DNA of 54,984 nucleotides from Candidatus Gastranaerophilales bacterium (GCA_900552525.1 UNSK01000009.1:1-54984), one strand, 5' to 3'. Shown: positions 17,447 to 27,425, counted from the stretch's first letter. The notes: generated by a model not told the origin, from the sequence alone. Numbers and translations are program-made.

Positions 17447-18712
17447 TTATACCTCTGGCAAATCACCTTTGACTTCTGCAACTTCACTGCAATCAAGATG
17501 AAAAACTTTATGCAGCCCTTCTACAGCTTTTTTAGCATCATCTTCTGCAACTATACAGCTGATTTTTATTTCGCTTGTAGAAATCATCTTTATATTTATA
17601 CCTAAATCAGCCAGAGTTTTAAACATCGTAGCAGCTATACCCGGTCTATCAATCATACCTGCACCAACAATAGAAACTTTTGCTATTTTGTCATCAACGA
17701 AAACGTTGCTGTATCCAAGTTTTTCTTTAACGCTCTCAACAATTGCGAGAGTTTGTTCAACATCACCTTTATCTATGGTAAATGCAATATCATTTGTATT
17801 TAAAGCTTTTCTTGCGTAAGACTGGATAATCATATCAACAGAAACATTTGCATCTGCAAGTCCGTTAAATAATGCAGCTGCTGTTCCAGGATTATCTATC
17901 ACATCACAAACAACAACTCTTAATTGCGATAAATCCGATGCAACACCGGTAACAGGTTTATGTAATTCCATTTCATCAACTCCTAATATTAAAGTTCCTA
18001 AATTATCCAGCTTAAAAGTACTTCTAACCCTAAGCGGTACATTATATTGTTTTGCAGTTTCAACAGCTCTCGGATGCAGTACATTAGCACCAACTCTGGC
18101 AAGTTCAAGCATTTCTTCGTATGAAATTTCATCCAGCCTTGAAGCATGAGGAACTATTCTAGGGTCAGTTGTATAAACCCCTTCAACATCTGTATATATA
18201 TCGCATCTTATTGCATTAAGTGCGCCTGCAAGAGCAACTGCTGAAGTATCAGAACCTCCTCTTCCAAGGGTGGTAATTTCTAAATCATCTGTAACTCCCT
18301 GAAATCCTGCAACAACTACAACTTCACCTTTTTCCAGATGGCTGTTTATCTTATCAGTTTTTATGTTTATAATTCTGGCTTTAGAGTGAACTTTCTCAGT
18401 CATAATTCCAACCTGAATTGCATTCATGCTGACAGCAGGGCATCCCTGTGCTTGAAGAGCCATTGCTAAAAGAGCTATAGAAACCCCTTCTCCGGTAGAA
18501 AGAAGCATATCCATCTCTCTAGATGAAGGATTTTCTGAAATGTCTTTAGCCATTTTTACAAGATAATCAGTAGTATGTCCCATTGCAGAAACTACAACTA
18601 CTACATCATGACCTAAATTACGCTCTCTAATAACTGCTTTTGCAACATTTTTTATTTTATCAGTATCTGCAACCGAAGTCCCGCCAAATTTCTGAACTAC
18701 TATTTTTTTCAT
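17447..18712 (-). CDS. lysC: Aspartate kinase
   Basis: First step of lysine, threonine and methionine synthesis and of diaminopimelate for the cell wall. The kinase domain has KFGGTSVAD at the N-terminus, GFQGVTDDLEITTLGRGGSDT in the middle (about 125) and EVYTTDPR-type VEGVYTTDPRIV. Two ACT domains occupy about 265-410 (TGVASDLSQLRV, KVSIVGAGMIDRPGIAATMF), so allosteric feedback control is likely. The 421-aa length is normal. Its ATG lies about 195 bp from the divergent coiled-coil gene. Confidence 0.96.
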   Translation of the reverse strand: MKKIVVQKFGGTSVADTDKIKNVAKAVIRERNLGHDVVVVVSAMGHTTDYLVKMAKDISENPSSREMDMLLSTGEGVSIALLAMALQAQGCPAVSMNAIQVGIMTEKVHSKARIINIKTDKINSHLEKGEVVVVAGFQGVTDDLEITTLGRGGSDTSAVALAGALNAIRCDIYTDVEGVYTTDPRIVPHASRLDEISYEEMLELARVGANVLHPRAVETAKQYNVPLRVRSTFKLDNLGTLILGVDEMELHKPVTGVASDLSQLRVVVCDVIDNPGTAAALFNGLADANVSVDMIIQSYARKALNTNDIAFTIDKGDVEQTLAIVESVKEKLGYSNVFVDDKIAKVSIVGAGMIDRPGIAATMFKTLADLGINIKMISTSEIKISCIVAEDDAKKAVEGLHKVFHLDCSEVAEVKGDLPEV

Positions 18713-18769
18713 TGTTTTATACCTACAACATATTCTTTAATATTATATAAACAAATAAAATCTTTGACA

Positions 18770-18804
18770 ACAATTCTTTTTTATAGTTTAGTGTTAAGAA
18801 TTGT
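18770..18804. promoter_or_regulatory. Inverted repeat between lysC and coiled-coil gene
   Basis: ACAATTCTT (18770-18778) and AAGAATTGT (18796-18804) are perfect 9-bp inverted arms with a 17-bp spacer in the shared divergent upstream region. A TTGACA-like box overlaps the left arm. It may be an operator or a leader hairpin. Confidence 0.4.
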
Positions 18805-18908
18805 AAAAAAATAGTCGAAAAATTTTTTTAATAGCAAAAAAAATTTTTACCTGTTTTAACGCAAATATCAGGTTTAAAATGAACTATGTAAAAAGGAGCA
18901 TAAATTTT

Positions 18909-21293
18909 ATGAACATCAACGCAAACGAACTTTTGTTATTGAACAAAAAAATCAAATTTGGTGAGGGGGTAAATTCGGGGGTAAATACCTCTGACCCAGG
19001 AAAGTCAGCTGCTGTATTAGCGCCGGCTCCTGAATCAAACGGACCTCAATCAGGTATGAACGCTCTAATGTTTCAGGGCTTGAACAATGTTACTACTAAT
19101 CCGACATTGGCTACAGAATTAAAAGTTATGAATGAGGCTGCGCCTCAACAAACTGAAGATAAGGCAGCAAATGAATATATAGCTCCTTATAAATCAAATC
19201 TTGCTTTTCAGGGAAAAGCTTCTAAAATGAAAACTTTAGCGATGGCAGCATTAATGGGGCTGGCTACATTAGGAGCTTCATCTGCATTGACATCTTGCGA
19301 TGATAAAGAATATATTCCAGTATATCCTGAAATGCCAGATGTAAATGTTACTGTTAATATTGATTTTGCGGCAATTCAATCAATGTTTGCTCAGATGCAG
19401 GAATTGTGGAAGAAGATGCTTGAGTTGCAGCAGATTACGAATGAACAGCTGCAGCAAAATAATGAGTTTATCAAACAGCTTATTGAAATGTACAAAAACG
19501 GACAAGCTGATGCTAATGCTTTTTATGAACAAATGTATAACTTTATGATGTCGTCAGAGGCCAATCAAAAGACAATTATTGAACTTCTTACACAGAATGG
19601 CATGAAACAGGATGAAGCAAACAAATTCCTTCAGGAAATAATGCAGGAAGTTAAAGATGGTAATCTTACAGCAGCAAAAGCCTGGGAGAAGATTGTAGAA
19701 ATTCTCGGTGATATTAGTAATAAACTTGACGGGGTCTTTGATAAAATTAATGACATTTTTGAAAATAACGTTGAGATGAAAGACGAAGTTAAAGCTTCTC
19801 TTGATAGAATTGAATCTCTTGTAGAAGCTGGAAATGCAAAAGTAGATATAACGAATAATCTTTTGACAGAATTGATTAATAAATATGAAAACGGTGCTTT
19901 GTCAAAAGAAGATTTCCAAAAACTTTTAGACGCAATAAGCAAGAATGGTGATAAGATTGATTCTACTAATGATTTACTCGGTCAAATGAAAGATCAGGAT
20001 AAAGAATTACAGGCAGAAATTCTTGAATATATTGCAGCTGTAGGTTTTGAAATGAATCGTAACTTTGGCGATTTGATAGAAGCTGTAAAAAATAATACAG
20101 TAGACTTAAGCGATGTAAAAGCTCTGCTGGAATCTTTGAATCAAAAAGTTGATCAAAATACAGAAGCTGGTAAAGAAAATACAGAAGCAATTCTTAATTA
20201 CCTTGGTGCAATCGGATTTGAAATGGTTTCTAACATGAATAAGATTCTTGATGAAATCGGTAACAATACAGCTAAGCTTAATGAGTTAACACAATTGTTA
20301 GCAAAAATGCAGGATCAAGATGAAAAATTCCAGAAAAATATACTTACATTAATTGAAAATCTTGGCTCTGAAATCACAGGTAAGCTTGATAACATTATCG
20401 GTAAGTTTGATCAATATGATTTCTCTCTTGAAGGGGTAGAACAATTATTAGCTAAAATTCAAGCTCAAGATGAAAAATTCCAAAAAGAAGTAATAGATTT
20501 GTTAAATAAAGTTGTAGGTGAAGTAGGAAATAATACAACAGAACTTAAGAATATTTCACAATTGTTGGCTAAAATGGAAAATCAAAGTGCCGAATTCCAG
20601 AAAAATGTTCTGAATGCTATTGATAAACTTGGTGTAGATATTTCAAAAGACTTAACAAATATTTTCAATGCAATAGAAAATGGTAACAGTGGTTCTAGCA
20701 AAAATATAGAAGCTCTGTTAGAAAAAGTTCTTGAAAAACTTGATACTATGGATAACAATCAACAGGCAAGTGCAAAAGCTATAATAGAAGCAATTGGTAA
20801 TATCAAGATTGATGGCGGCGGAAACATCGATATTTCAAGCTTAGAAAAGATGGTTGCTGAATTAATTGATCTTGTATCTAAGAATAACGGCCTACTGGAA
20901 AGCATTGATGGAAAGATGGATGTTCTAAATATGACAATTAACGCTGCTAAGGCTGAAATTATTGAACTTCTTGGCAATGAATTTGATAAGAATGATGCAA
21001 GATATCAAAATATTATCAAGACATTAAACGAAATCAAAGCTCAAGGTGGCAACGGCGGTTCATATGATGATACTGAATTATTGAAGAAGCTGGATTCTAT
21101 CCTTGTAATCCTTGATAAAATTGGTAACAAAAACTATGATGATACTAAATTAATGGAAAAATTGGATAAAATTCTTGAAGCAATCAAAGACCACAACATA
21201 ACTGTTGATATAACAGGTAAGGTTGAATGCGATTGCAACTGCGGCGGAAATCACGAAGGTATCCTTGGTGATATAGAAGATGTTCTTGGATAA
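18909..21293 (+). CDS. Large coiled-coil repeat protein with internal lipobox
   Basis: No known family recognised. The start at 18909 is chosen for its AAGGAG site. Residues 1-105 are polar with KFG, MFQG (54-57) and AFQGK (99-103) motifs. Residues 107-130 form a hydrophobic stretch ending LTSC, which looks like a lipoprotein signal but sits internally. The rest is long helical coiled coil with repeats of about 45-60 aa around LLAKMQDQDEKFQKN, LLAKIQAQDEKFQKE and LLAKMENQSAEFQKN, rich in N, K, E, D. The end carries a CDCNCG cysteine cluster before EGILGDIEDVLG. Likely an extended cell-surface or envelope fibre; location is inference. Confidence 0.8.
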   Translation: MNINANELLLLNKKIKFGEGVNSGVNTSDPGKSAAVLAPAPESNGPQSGMNALMFQGLNNVTTNPTLATELKVMNEAAPQQTEDKAANEYIAPYKSNLAFQGKASKMKTLAMAALMGLATLGASSALTSCDDKEYIPVYPEMPDVNVTVNIDFAAIQSMFAQMQELWKKMLELQQITNEQLQQNNEFIKQLIEMYKNGQADANAFYEQMYNFMMSSEANQKTIIELLTQNGMKQDEANKFLQEIMQEVKDGNLTAAKAWEKIVEILGDISNKLDGVFDKINDIFENNVEMKDEVKASLDRIESLVEAGNAKVDITNNLLTELINKYENGALSKEDFQKLLDAISKNGDKIDSTNDLLGQMKDQDKELQAEILEYIAAVGFEMNRNFGDLIEAVKNNTVDLSDVKALLESLNQKVDQNTEAGKENTEAILNYLGAIGFEMVSNMNKILDEIGNNTAKLNELTQLLAKMQDQDEKFQKNILTLIENLGSEITGKLDNIIGKFDQYDFSLEGVEQLLAKIQAQDEKFQKEVIDLLNKVVGEVGNNTTELKNISQLLAKMENQSAEFQKNVLNAIDKLGVDISKDLTNIFNAIENGNSGSSKNIEALLEKVLEKLDTMDNNQQASAKAIIEAIGNIKIDGGGNIDISSLEKMVAELIDLVSKNNGLLESIDGKMDVLNMTINAAKAEIIELLGNEFDKNDARYQNIIKTLNEIKAQGGNGGSYDDTELLKKLDSILVILDKIGNKNYDDTKLMEKLDKILEAIKDHNITVDITGKVECDCNCGGNHEGILGDIEDVLG

Positions 21294-21314
21294 TAAGTAA
21301 TATAGCTGGAAAAA

Positions 21315-21349
21315 GAAAGAGGCGGATGTTTAATCCGTCTCTTTTTATA
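21315..21349 (+). terminator. Terminator of coiled-coil gene
   Basis: AAAGAGGCGGAT (21316-21327) pairs with ATCCGTCTCTTT (21333-21344) with one G-U pair and a 5-nt loop, then TTATA. It lies between two convergent genes and could act in both directions because A-runs precede it. Confidence 0.85.
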
Positions 21350-21373
21350 ATCAAAACAATCATGGTTTCTTCT

Positions 21374-23878
21374 TTATTCAACGATATCTTGTTCAGTATA
21401 TTCTTTTCCTGTTTTATCATTAAGGTCTTTAAGTGCTGCATCAACATCGCGGCCTTTACCCTGGTTACCGTTACAGTCTGTAAGAATAACTTCATTGTAG
21501 CCTGTTTTCTTACCAACGGTTCCCATATAACCAACCGGATTTCCTTCAGGTTGTCTGAATGTAACTTTACCTTTGTCATTTCTTTCACAATCGCCGAGTT
21601 TTTCTGGAATGTTGATTGTTGATGGAATGTAACCTGCAAGTAATTTTTTGTATTCTTGTTCATTTTTTGAAACTGCTTTTTTGAGTGCTTGAATAGCTCC
21701 GCCTTTTCCATACATTTTGCCGTAGCATTCTTTCCAGGTTGGGAAGTAGGCGTTAACAAGTTCTTCCCAGGAATCACCGAATTTAACTTTGTGAGGAAGT
21801 GTTGTATCAACAGGATTATTATTTTTTTCAAGAGGGCATTTTTCAGGAACGGTTTCGCCTTCTTCATCTCCGCCTGTTGTTATTTCTTCGTCGCCATCAT
21901 CTTCTTCATCAGTATGTTCAACAGGAGGTTTGTCTTTCAATTGTTGTACAGCTCCGATAAGTTCTTCTCTGTTAAGAACACCGCCGTTACCAGCCGCATT
22001 GTTCAAGAATGTTTTGTAGCCTTCGCAATCCCAAACTTTGTTGCCGTCTTTATCTTCTGTTATGAATGTTGCTGCTATCATCATTAATGCATCTTTGTAT
22101 TTAGGATCAATAGCCTTTTGTTTTACTTCGCTATCAAGAACCTTTGCGTATTCTTCAAGAGTTGTGCAATTGAACTGTGTTGATGTAATAGGTTTTTCAG
22201 GGCTGTCTTTTAGACCAGCGAGTAAACCTAATACTGCTCCAGGGATTGCTGCTTTTAATGCAGTGTCCATAATCTTTTTAGAGCCTTTCCATAAGAGCGG
22301 TACAACGCTTTTCTGGTCAATGATAACCTGCAGGCCGCCTTCAATTAAGTTCAAGCTGGCTCCTTCAATATTACCAAATTGATTTTTTAGATCTTCAAGA
22401 GTTTTACCAGAACATTTCAGGTTAAATTCAACGTGGTTTGAGTTTGTTACTTTTGAATCTAATACATATTTTTTGTTTGTTGCGGCAGAACCGGCTGCAC
22501 TTAGGCCTGTAACTAATGCTCCGGCTGTTGCTGCAAGGATAGCTTTGCCCCAGTTTTTGCCTTCAACTTTGTAACCGCACATTTCTACAAGCATTTTAGC
22601 TTCTTGTTCTGATAGATTCTTTAATTCTGTTGCAGCAGCAAGCGCGCTTGTTGTTTTTGTTATTTCAGCTAATGCTTTGAAGTCTGATGTTTGTCTATCT
22701 AATTTATAGTTAGCACCAACATGTTCACCAATTATCATTGAGAGTTTAGAAACATCATATTCGCCATTGCCTTTGTCAACTATTAAACCGCTGGCTTTTA
22801 GTGTTTCAAATAACACTGTTTTCTTTTTGAAGAATAAGAAGGTTTTTCTTTTATCAACAGCATCATGAATTTCTTCTGCGCTGAGTCCGTCTTCTCTGAT
22901 ACCTTCAACTTCGTTTTTTGTAGCCTGATTTTTTCTGGCAACTTTCATGTCAGAGTCTTTTCCGCTAATCCATTCACCAAAGTTGTTTTCGCCTCCAAGA
23001 GCTTTTTTAGTGTATCTGTTATAGTCACCATCAGCTTCTAATGATTTTTTTGCATCTCTTTCAACGCCTTTAGAGCTGGTTGAATCTGATTCGCTGATTG
23101 CTTCCCTTACTGTTGCTCTGGCTTCTGGCATGATAGTTCTTTTTTCAAAATCACTGTCTTTTCTCTTCCAGTGAAGTGCTTTGTAGAATATATTACCATG
23201 TTTAAGGTAATCTTTGTAATAGGAACCCTTATCTTTAAATTCTTTTCTAGCTTCTTTGTATGCTGCTTCTTCATCCATTCCTGCTTTTACAAGTTTTTCA
23301 TAGGCTTCTTTGATTTCACCATATTCTTTAGCTCTCTGTGCAACTTCGGCATTTTCAACTAAAGCTTTTAATACGTCTTTTGCGAAATCATCTTTTTTGC
23401 CAATCTGTAATTTTTCTTTAACAGTTTTTTCTAATTTATCAACATCGTCTTTTGATTTATAACCAACTTCATTGATTGCATTTAAAATATATTCAACCTG
23501 ACCCTGCAAATCTTTGTATTTTGGATCATCTGCATTTACGCCGAGTCTTTCCTGGAGCTTAGCTTTTATTTCAGAAGGAGAAGCTGCTACTTCTTCTTTT
23601 AAAATTGTTACAACATACTTTTCCATTCTTTTAACATCTTTTTTAGTATATGTTGTTTGCTGAGGATTTGTTGCCGGTTGAGTTGTTTTGATATCAGCAC
23701 CAAAGATTGCTTTGTAATCATCTTCGCTAACCTGACCATTTTTAACGGCTGCATCTGCATAACCTTTAAAAATTTCAATTTCGTTATTTTCGATAACACC
23801 ATTTCCATCATCAGCAGCTGTTGCTAACTGTTGTAATTTCCCGCTTAACTTAGAAATTTCAATTCCTTCAATTCCCAT
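21374..23878 (-). CDS. Large EF-hand/LysM-like protein, function unknown
   Basis: 834 aa with no N-terminal signal peptide. A degenerate EF-hand-like loop (ADDGNGVIENNE) sits at about residues 21-32. A charged helical region follows to about 440, with hydrophobic stretches at about 455-475 (AILAATAGALVTGLSAAG) and 555-575. A second EF-hand-like pair (TEDKDGNKVWDCE, then GNGGVLNREEL) is at about 620-650, then an acidic linker. A LysM-like segment (HKVKFGDSWEELVNAYFP ... YIPSTINIP) is near 700-765. The upstream region carries promoter motif A, shared with the EF-hand gene at 45.5-46.1 kb. Role unknown; calcium binding and envelope association are inferences. Confidence 0.75.
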   Translation of the reverse strand: MGIEGIEISKLSGKLQQLATAADDGNGVIENNEIEIFKGYADAAVKNGQVSEDDYKAIFGADIKTTQPATNPQQTTYTKKDVKRMEKYVVTILKEEVAASPSEIKAKLQERLGVNADDPKYKDLQGQVEYILNAINEVGYKSKDDVDKLEKTVKEKLQIGKKDDFAKDVLKALVENAEVAQRAKEYGEIKEAYEKLVKAGMDEEAAYKEARKEFKDKGSYYKDYLKHGNIFYKALHWKRKDSDFEKRTIMPEARATVREAISESDSTSSKGVERDAKKSLEADGDYNRYTKKALGGENNFGEWISGKDSDMKVARKNQATKNEVEGIREDGLSAEEIHDAVDKRKTFLFFKKKTVLFETLKASGLIVDKGNGEYDVSKLSMIIGEHVGANYKLDRQTSDFKALAEITKTTSALAAATELKNLSEQEAKMLVEMCGYKVEGKNWGKAILAATAGALVTGLSAAGSAATNKKYVLDSKVTNSNHVEFNLKCSGKTLEDLKNQFGNIEGASLNLIEGGLQVIIDQKSVVPLLWKGSKKIMDTALKAAIPGAVLGLLAGLKDSPEKPITSTQFNCTTLEEYAKVLDSEVKQKAIDPKYKDALMMIAATFITEDKDGNKVWDCEGYKTFLNNAAGNGGVLNREELIGAVQQLKDKPPVEHTDEEDDGDEEITTGGDEEGETVPEKCPLEKNNNPVDTTLPHKVKFGDSWEELVNAYFPTWKECYGKMYGKGGAIQALKKAVSKNEQEYKKLLAGYIPSTINIPEKLGDCERNDKGKVTFRQPEGNPVGYMGTVGKKTGYNEVILTDCNGNQGKGRDVDAALKDLNDKTGKEYTEQDIVE

Positions 23879-23914
23879 AATAATATGCTCCTTTTCCTCG
23901 TATTTTTACTCTTG

Positions 23915-23950
23915 TATATATAAAGTATTTTTAGTTACGAGAATTGCGCA
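23915..23950 (-). promoter_or_regulatory. Shared promoter-like motif, copy A
   Basis: On the minus strand TGCGCAA is followed 17 nt later by ACTTTATATATA, about 37 nt before the start codon of the 834-aa gene. The same pair with identical spacing is found at 46206-46240 and 52272-52307. The -10 would lie in the TATATA part; the TGCGCAA block is not a standard -35. Confidence 0.6.
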
Positions 23951-23956
23951 GAGCTT

Positions 23957-25315
23957 TTACAAAACTTTACAATTGTTAATAAAATTATTAAGAGTTTCAA
24001 GGGAACGGTTAGACAGCAGTTCGTTTTTGAGCTTTTTGTCTTTTTTAGGTAAACGTTTTTCCAACGGAGTTAAAATACCCCAGTTTGAATTAATTGGCTG
24101 GAGCGGCAAGTATCTTACAGAGTTATCGCGTGAGGATATGTGCTTAAGATGAGCAATGTCGGTTATGTAGAAAGTCAATGCACCCAGCATTGTTTCTCTT
24201 GGCAGACTGATAAGAGGTTCTCCTTTTATTCTTCTTGCCATATTAATTCCTGCAAGCATTCCGGTTGCTATAGATTCTGTGTATCCTTCTGTTCCTGTAA
24301 TTTGACCGGCAAAGAATAGTCCTTCTCTTTGTCTGGTTTCTAGTGTAGGGTTAAGAATTTGCGGACTATTTATAAAAGTGTTTCTGTGCATTACTCCGTA
24401 ACGAACAATATTAGCTTCTTCAAGCCCGGGGATTGAGTGTATTAATTCTTTCTGCGCTCCCCATTTGAGATTTGTCTGAAAGCCTACCAGATTGAACAGT
24501 GTTTTTGCCGAGTTATCCTGTCTTAGCTGCACCACTGCATAATTTTCAATTCCTGTACGTTTATCAATAAGACCTACAGGTTTCATAGGACCGAACCGGA
24601 GCGTATCAATTCCGCGAGATGCAAGAACTTCTACAGGCAGACAGGATTCAAAAAACTTTGCACCGGCATCTACACTGTGCTGTTCTATTCTTGGTGCATT
24701 AATTAATATATTATAGAAGTTTTCATACTCTTCTTTATTCATAGGGCAGTTGATATATGAAGCTTCTCCTTTGTCATATCTTGATGCCCAAAAAGCTTTT
24801 TCAAAATTAATAGACTCTGCTTCTACTATCGGGGCAATAGCATCAAAGAAATGGAGATGTTCGCTCTTTGTGAACTCTTTAATTGCCTCTGCAAACTTAT
24901 CACTTGTAAGCGGGCCTGATGCTATAATTACTTTTCCTTCAGGTATTTCAGTTATTTCTTCTCTTACAAGTTCAATATCAGGATTGTTATTAATACGCTC
25001 AGTAACTGCTTTTGAAAAGTCTTCTCTTGCAATAGCAAGTGCATTACCTGCTGGAACAGCATTTTCGTATGCGATTTTAATAAGCTCGCCGCCTAAAATC
25101 TCCATTTCTTTTTTTAGAAGGCCGCTGGCATTGGTTATATCAGAGGATCCCAAACTATTAGAGCATACAAATTCGGCACAATCAGAGGTAACATGTGCAC
25201 CTGTAGTTTTATTGGGCCGCATTTCATACAGCTTAACTTTTATTCCTCTTTTGGCAAGCTGGAGAGCAGCTTCTGAACCTGCAAGACCTGCGCCTATTAT
25301 TTTAACATCTTCCAT
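23957..25315 (-). CDS. trmFO: tRNA m5U54 methyltransferase, folate/FAD-dependent
   Basis: Makes ribothymidine at position 54 of tRNA using methylene-tetrahydrofolate and FAD. The N-terminal dinucleotide loop is IIGAGLAGSEAALQLA; EMRPNKTTGAH, CSNSLGSSDITNASGLLK and AGQITGTEGYTESIATG are characteristic of TrmFO (a GidA relative). At 452 aa the length is normal. It lies 17 nt downstream of the CHASE2-GGDEF gene, probably in one transcript. Confidence 0.96.
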   Translation of the reverse strand: MEDVKIIGAGLAGSEAALQLAKRGIKVKLYEMRPNKTTGAHVTSDCAEFVCSNSLGSSDITNASGLLKKEMEILGGELIKIAYENAVPAGNALAIAREDFSKAVTERINNNPDIELVREEITEIPEGKVIIASGPLTSDKFAEAIKEFTKSEHLHFFDAIAPIVEAESINFEKAFWASRYDKGEASYINCPMNKEEYENFYNILINAPRIEQHSVDAGAKFFESCLPVEVLASRGIDTLRFGPMKPVGLIDKRTGIENYAVVQLRQDNSAKTLFNLVGFQTNLKWGAQKELIHSIPGLEEANIVRYGVMHRNTFINSPQILNPTLETRQREGLFFAGQITGTEGYTESIATGMLAGINMARRIKGEPLISLPRETMLGALTFYITDIAHLKHISSRDNSVRYLPLQPINSNWGILTPLEKRLPKKDKKLKNELLSNRSLETLNNFINNCKVL

Positions 25316-25332
25316 GTATAATCCTTTGTCTA

Positions 25333-27156
25333 TTAGTAGCGGCCAACCTGATTTCTACCGTGTTCTTTTGCGTAATACAATCCTTTGTCTGCCCACTCTA
25401 TCAAATCCTGAGGGGTTTGTGCATTATCAGGGAATGTTGAAACTCCAAGGCTGATTGTAACATTAACTTTATCAACAGGAGTCAGATGAAATGGTGTGTC
25501 TGCAACAGCTTTACAAATTCTGTTCGCATTGAATAATGCATCTTCTGCTGAGGTATTAGGCAGGATAATTGTCATTTCTTCACCGCCGTATCTGCATACA
25601 TAATCGGTTGCACGCGAATTGTTTTTAAGAATTTTAGCAACCTGCCTTAAAACGGCATCTCCTGCTTGATGTCCGTATGTATCATTGAATTTTTTGAAGA
25701 AATCAATATCAATTATGATTAATGAGAAAGCCTGATTGTATCTTCTGGCAATGTCTATTTGTTTTCTTAAAGTATCCTGAAAATATCTGTGGTTATACAG
25801 CTCTGTTAATCCGTCTATTGTAGCCAGTTTATACTGGTATTCGAAATCACGTGCTTTCAATAGATATTTAGCTAAGAATGATAGTGCAAATGCAGCCATG
25901 ATAGAGATTACAGGCATTACAACCGGAATCCACAAATTATATAATTCCATTAAATAATATGAGATAAATAAATATGCAATGCCAAATAGTATTGTAGAAA
26001 GCGATGCAAATAACGTTGAAGTCGATAGCATTACAATAGCACCGACGATTGCTATAACTGATGTAATTATAATAATATCAGTAAACGCATCCGTTTTTCT
26101 TATAAAGTTATTATCCAGCATATTGTTAAAGAATGTAGCGTGTACTTCAACTCCGGGATAAATAATGTTTTGTATAGGAACACTTTTATTATCCTGAAGC
26201 GCGGTTGCTGTTGTTCCGATAATAATAACTTTATCTTTAAAATCAAATTTTGTATTCAAACTCTTATTAGTGCCGGTCATTGCATTAATTACTTCATACA
26301 TCGGTATAATTGTATGAGTTCCGCTCGGGCCGTACCAGTTAAGTATTGCATTTCCGTCTTTTGTAAGGGGAATTTTTGTATCAAATACTTTTAAGTTAGA
26401 ATTTGCATCAATTACAAAATCTTTTGCATTTTTTTGTTCAATATAATCGGCACCTGCTTTAAAAGATAGATACGGATAGTATTTATCTTTATACATCATA
26501 ATCGGTGTCACTTCTCGTAAAATACCATCACTGGCTCTCTGAACGTTTGTCATTCCTATATTAACTTTTCCATCAATTAATGATGACATTATAGGTCTGC
26601 AGTTTTTATAACTTTTTTGTGTGAAATCAACATTTGAGTCGTTTTGAATATTTAAGGCCAGCCTTTCAGGCAAATCTATAGGAAGTCTTAAGCTGGAAGG
26701 CTGGTCATCAAGGTTCATTCCTGTATATATATTATTATACTTATTCATTGTTTCAGCTAAATACTTGTCAGCATTTGCTGTTGCTCTTATGGATTTAATA
26801 AACATTAAATCAAAAATTATTGATTGAGGTTTTTGTAATTCAAGATAGTTTATCAAATCGCCGTATACATTTCTCGGTATAGGCCATTCTCCGTACTTTT
26901 CCCATAAAGATTCTAAGCTAGCGTCGTCTACTGCAAGTACAACAATATCTTTATTTGGCAGAGGACGTTTATGAATTACCTGTAAAGACTGTCTGTAGTC
27001 AAAAGTTCTGTTTTCTGCTACTTCAAAAAATGATACTATTACGTTCTTAAGTGTTTTATTATTTTGTAACAGTACAAAACCTATTAGCAAAGTTGCCAGA
27101 ACAAGAAGCAAATAAGTTCCATAGATAAACCATTTTGTCTTAATAAGATTTTTCAT
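25333..27156 (-). CDS. CHASE2-GGDEF membrane diguanylate cyclase
   Basis: Membrane enzyme that makes c-di-GMP in response to an outside signal. After an N-terminal membrane segment (about 10-30) comes a CHASE2 sensor domain (about 45-330: FDYRQ, VVLAVDDASLESLWEKYGEWP, IIFDLMF). Three membrane helices follow at about 350-430, then a GGDEF domain (about 440-605) with RYGGEEMTII (GGEE at 524-527). That signature is a normal active variant. A strong GGGGGAGAT ribosome site precedes the ATG. It is divergent from fliE-fliF, which suggests a link to motility. Confidence 0.94.
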   Translation of the reverse strand: MKNLIKTKWFIYGTYLLLVLATLLIGFVLLQNNKTLKNVIVSFFEVAENRTFDYRQSLQVIHKRPLPNKDIVVLAVDDASLESLWEKYGEWPIPRNVYGDLINYLELQKPQSIIFDLMFIKSIRATANADKYLAETMNKYNNIYTGMNLDDQPSSLRLPIDLPERLALNIQNDSNVDFTQKSYKNCRPIMSSLIDGKVNIGMTNVQRASDGILREVTPIMMYKDKYYPYLSFKAGADYIEQKNAKDFVIDANSNLKVFDTKIPLTKDGNAILNWYGPSGTHTIIPMYEVINAMTGTNKSLNTKFDFKDKVIIIGTTATALQDNKSVPIQNIIYPGVEVHATFFNNMLDNNFIRKTDAFTDIIIITSVIAIVGAIVMLSTSTLFASLSTILFGIAYLFISYYLMELYNLWIPVVMPVISIMAAFALSFLAKYLLKARDFEYQYKLATIDGLTELYNHRYFQDTLRKQIDIARRYNQAFSLIIIDIDFFKKFNDTYGHQAGDAVLRQVAKILKNNSRATDYVCRYGGEEMTIILPNTSAEDALFNANRICKAVADTPFHLTPVDKVNVTISLGVSTFPDNAQTPQDLIEWADKGLYYAKEHGRNQVGRY

Positions 27157-27177
27157 ATCTCCCCCAAAAATTGTAAA

Positions 27178-27339
27178 TTATATTCTAGTATAGTTAATTT
27201 TACCTTTCTTTGCAAGGATTTTATCCACACAAATACTCTTTTCAATCAGGCTGTTATTGAATTTCAAAAGCTCTGTTGATTGGAGTAAATCAAGCGGGTT
27301 GAGTAAATATTTTAATAAGCATTCTTCATGTAAATTCAT
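27178..27339 (-). CDS. Possible small protein, 53 aa
   Basis: A short minus-strand frame starting MNLHEECLLKYLLNPLDLLQ and continuing with a second amphipathic stretch. The ribosome site is weak (AGAAAG), and the promoter of the next gene overlaps its 3' end. The frame stays open for 35 more codons upstream, with less protein-like content. Coding is uncertain; it may be chance. Confidence 0.25.
   Translation of the reverse strand: MNLHEECLLKYLLNPLDLLQSTELLKFNNSLIEKSICVDKILAKKGKINYTRI
27187..27215 (-). promoter_or_regulatory. Promoter of the CHASE2-GGDEF gene
   Basis: On the minus strand TTGCAA, a 17-bp spacer and TATACT match sigma70 hexamers well. The predicted start leaves a leader of about 24 nt ahead of a strong ribosome site. 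Confidence 0.6.
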
Positions 27340-27425
27340 AATACTTTCTATGACGGCAAAACTTGACAATTCTTTAATAATTATTAAAACGATACTGCAT
27401 CTGTATGATATTTCCCCAAAATATC

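Noticed and set aside
21326..23362. Plus-strand ORFs of 60-130 codons opposite the 834-aa gene
   Set aside because: They follow the codon bias shadow of the minus-strand gene, with Phe/Cys-rich low-quality protein content and no ribosome sites.
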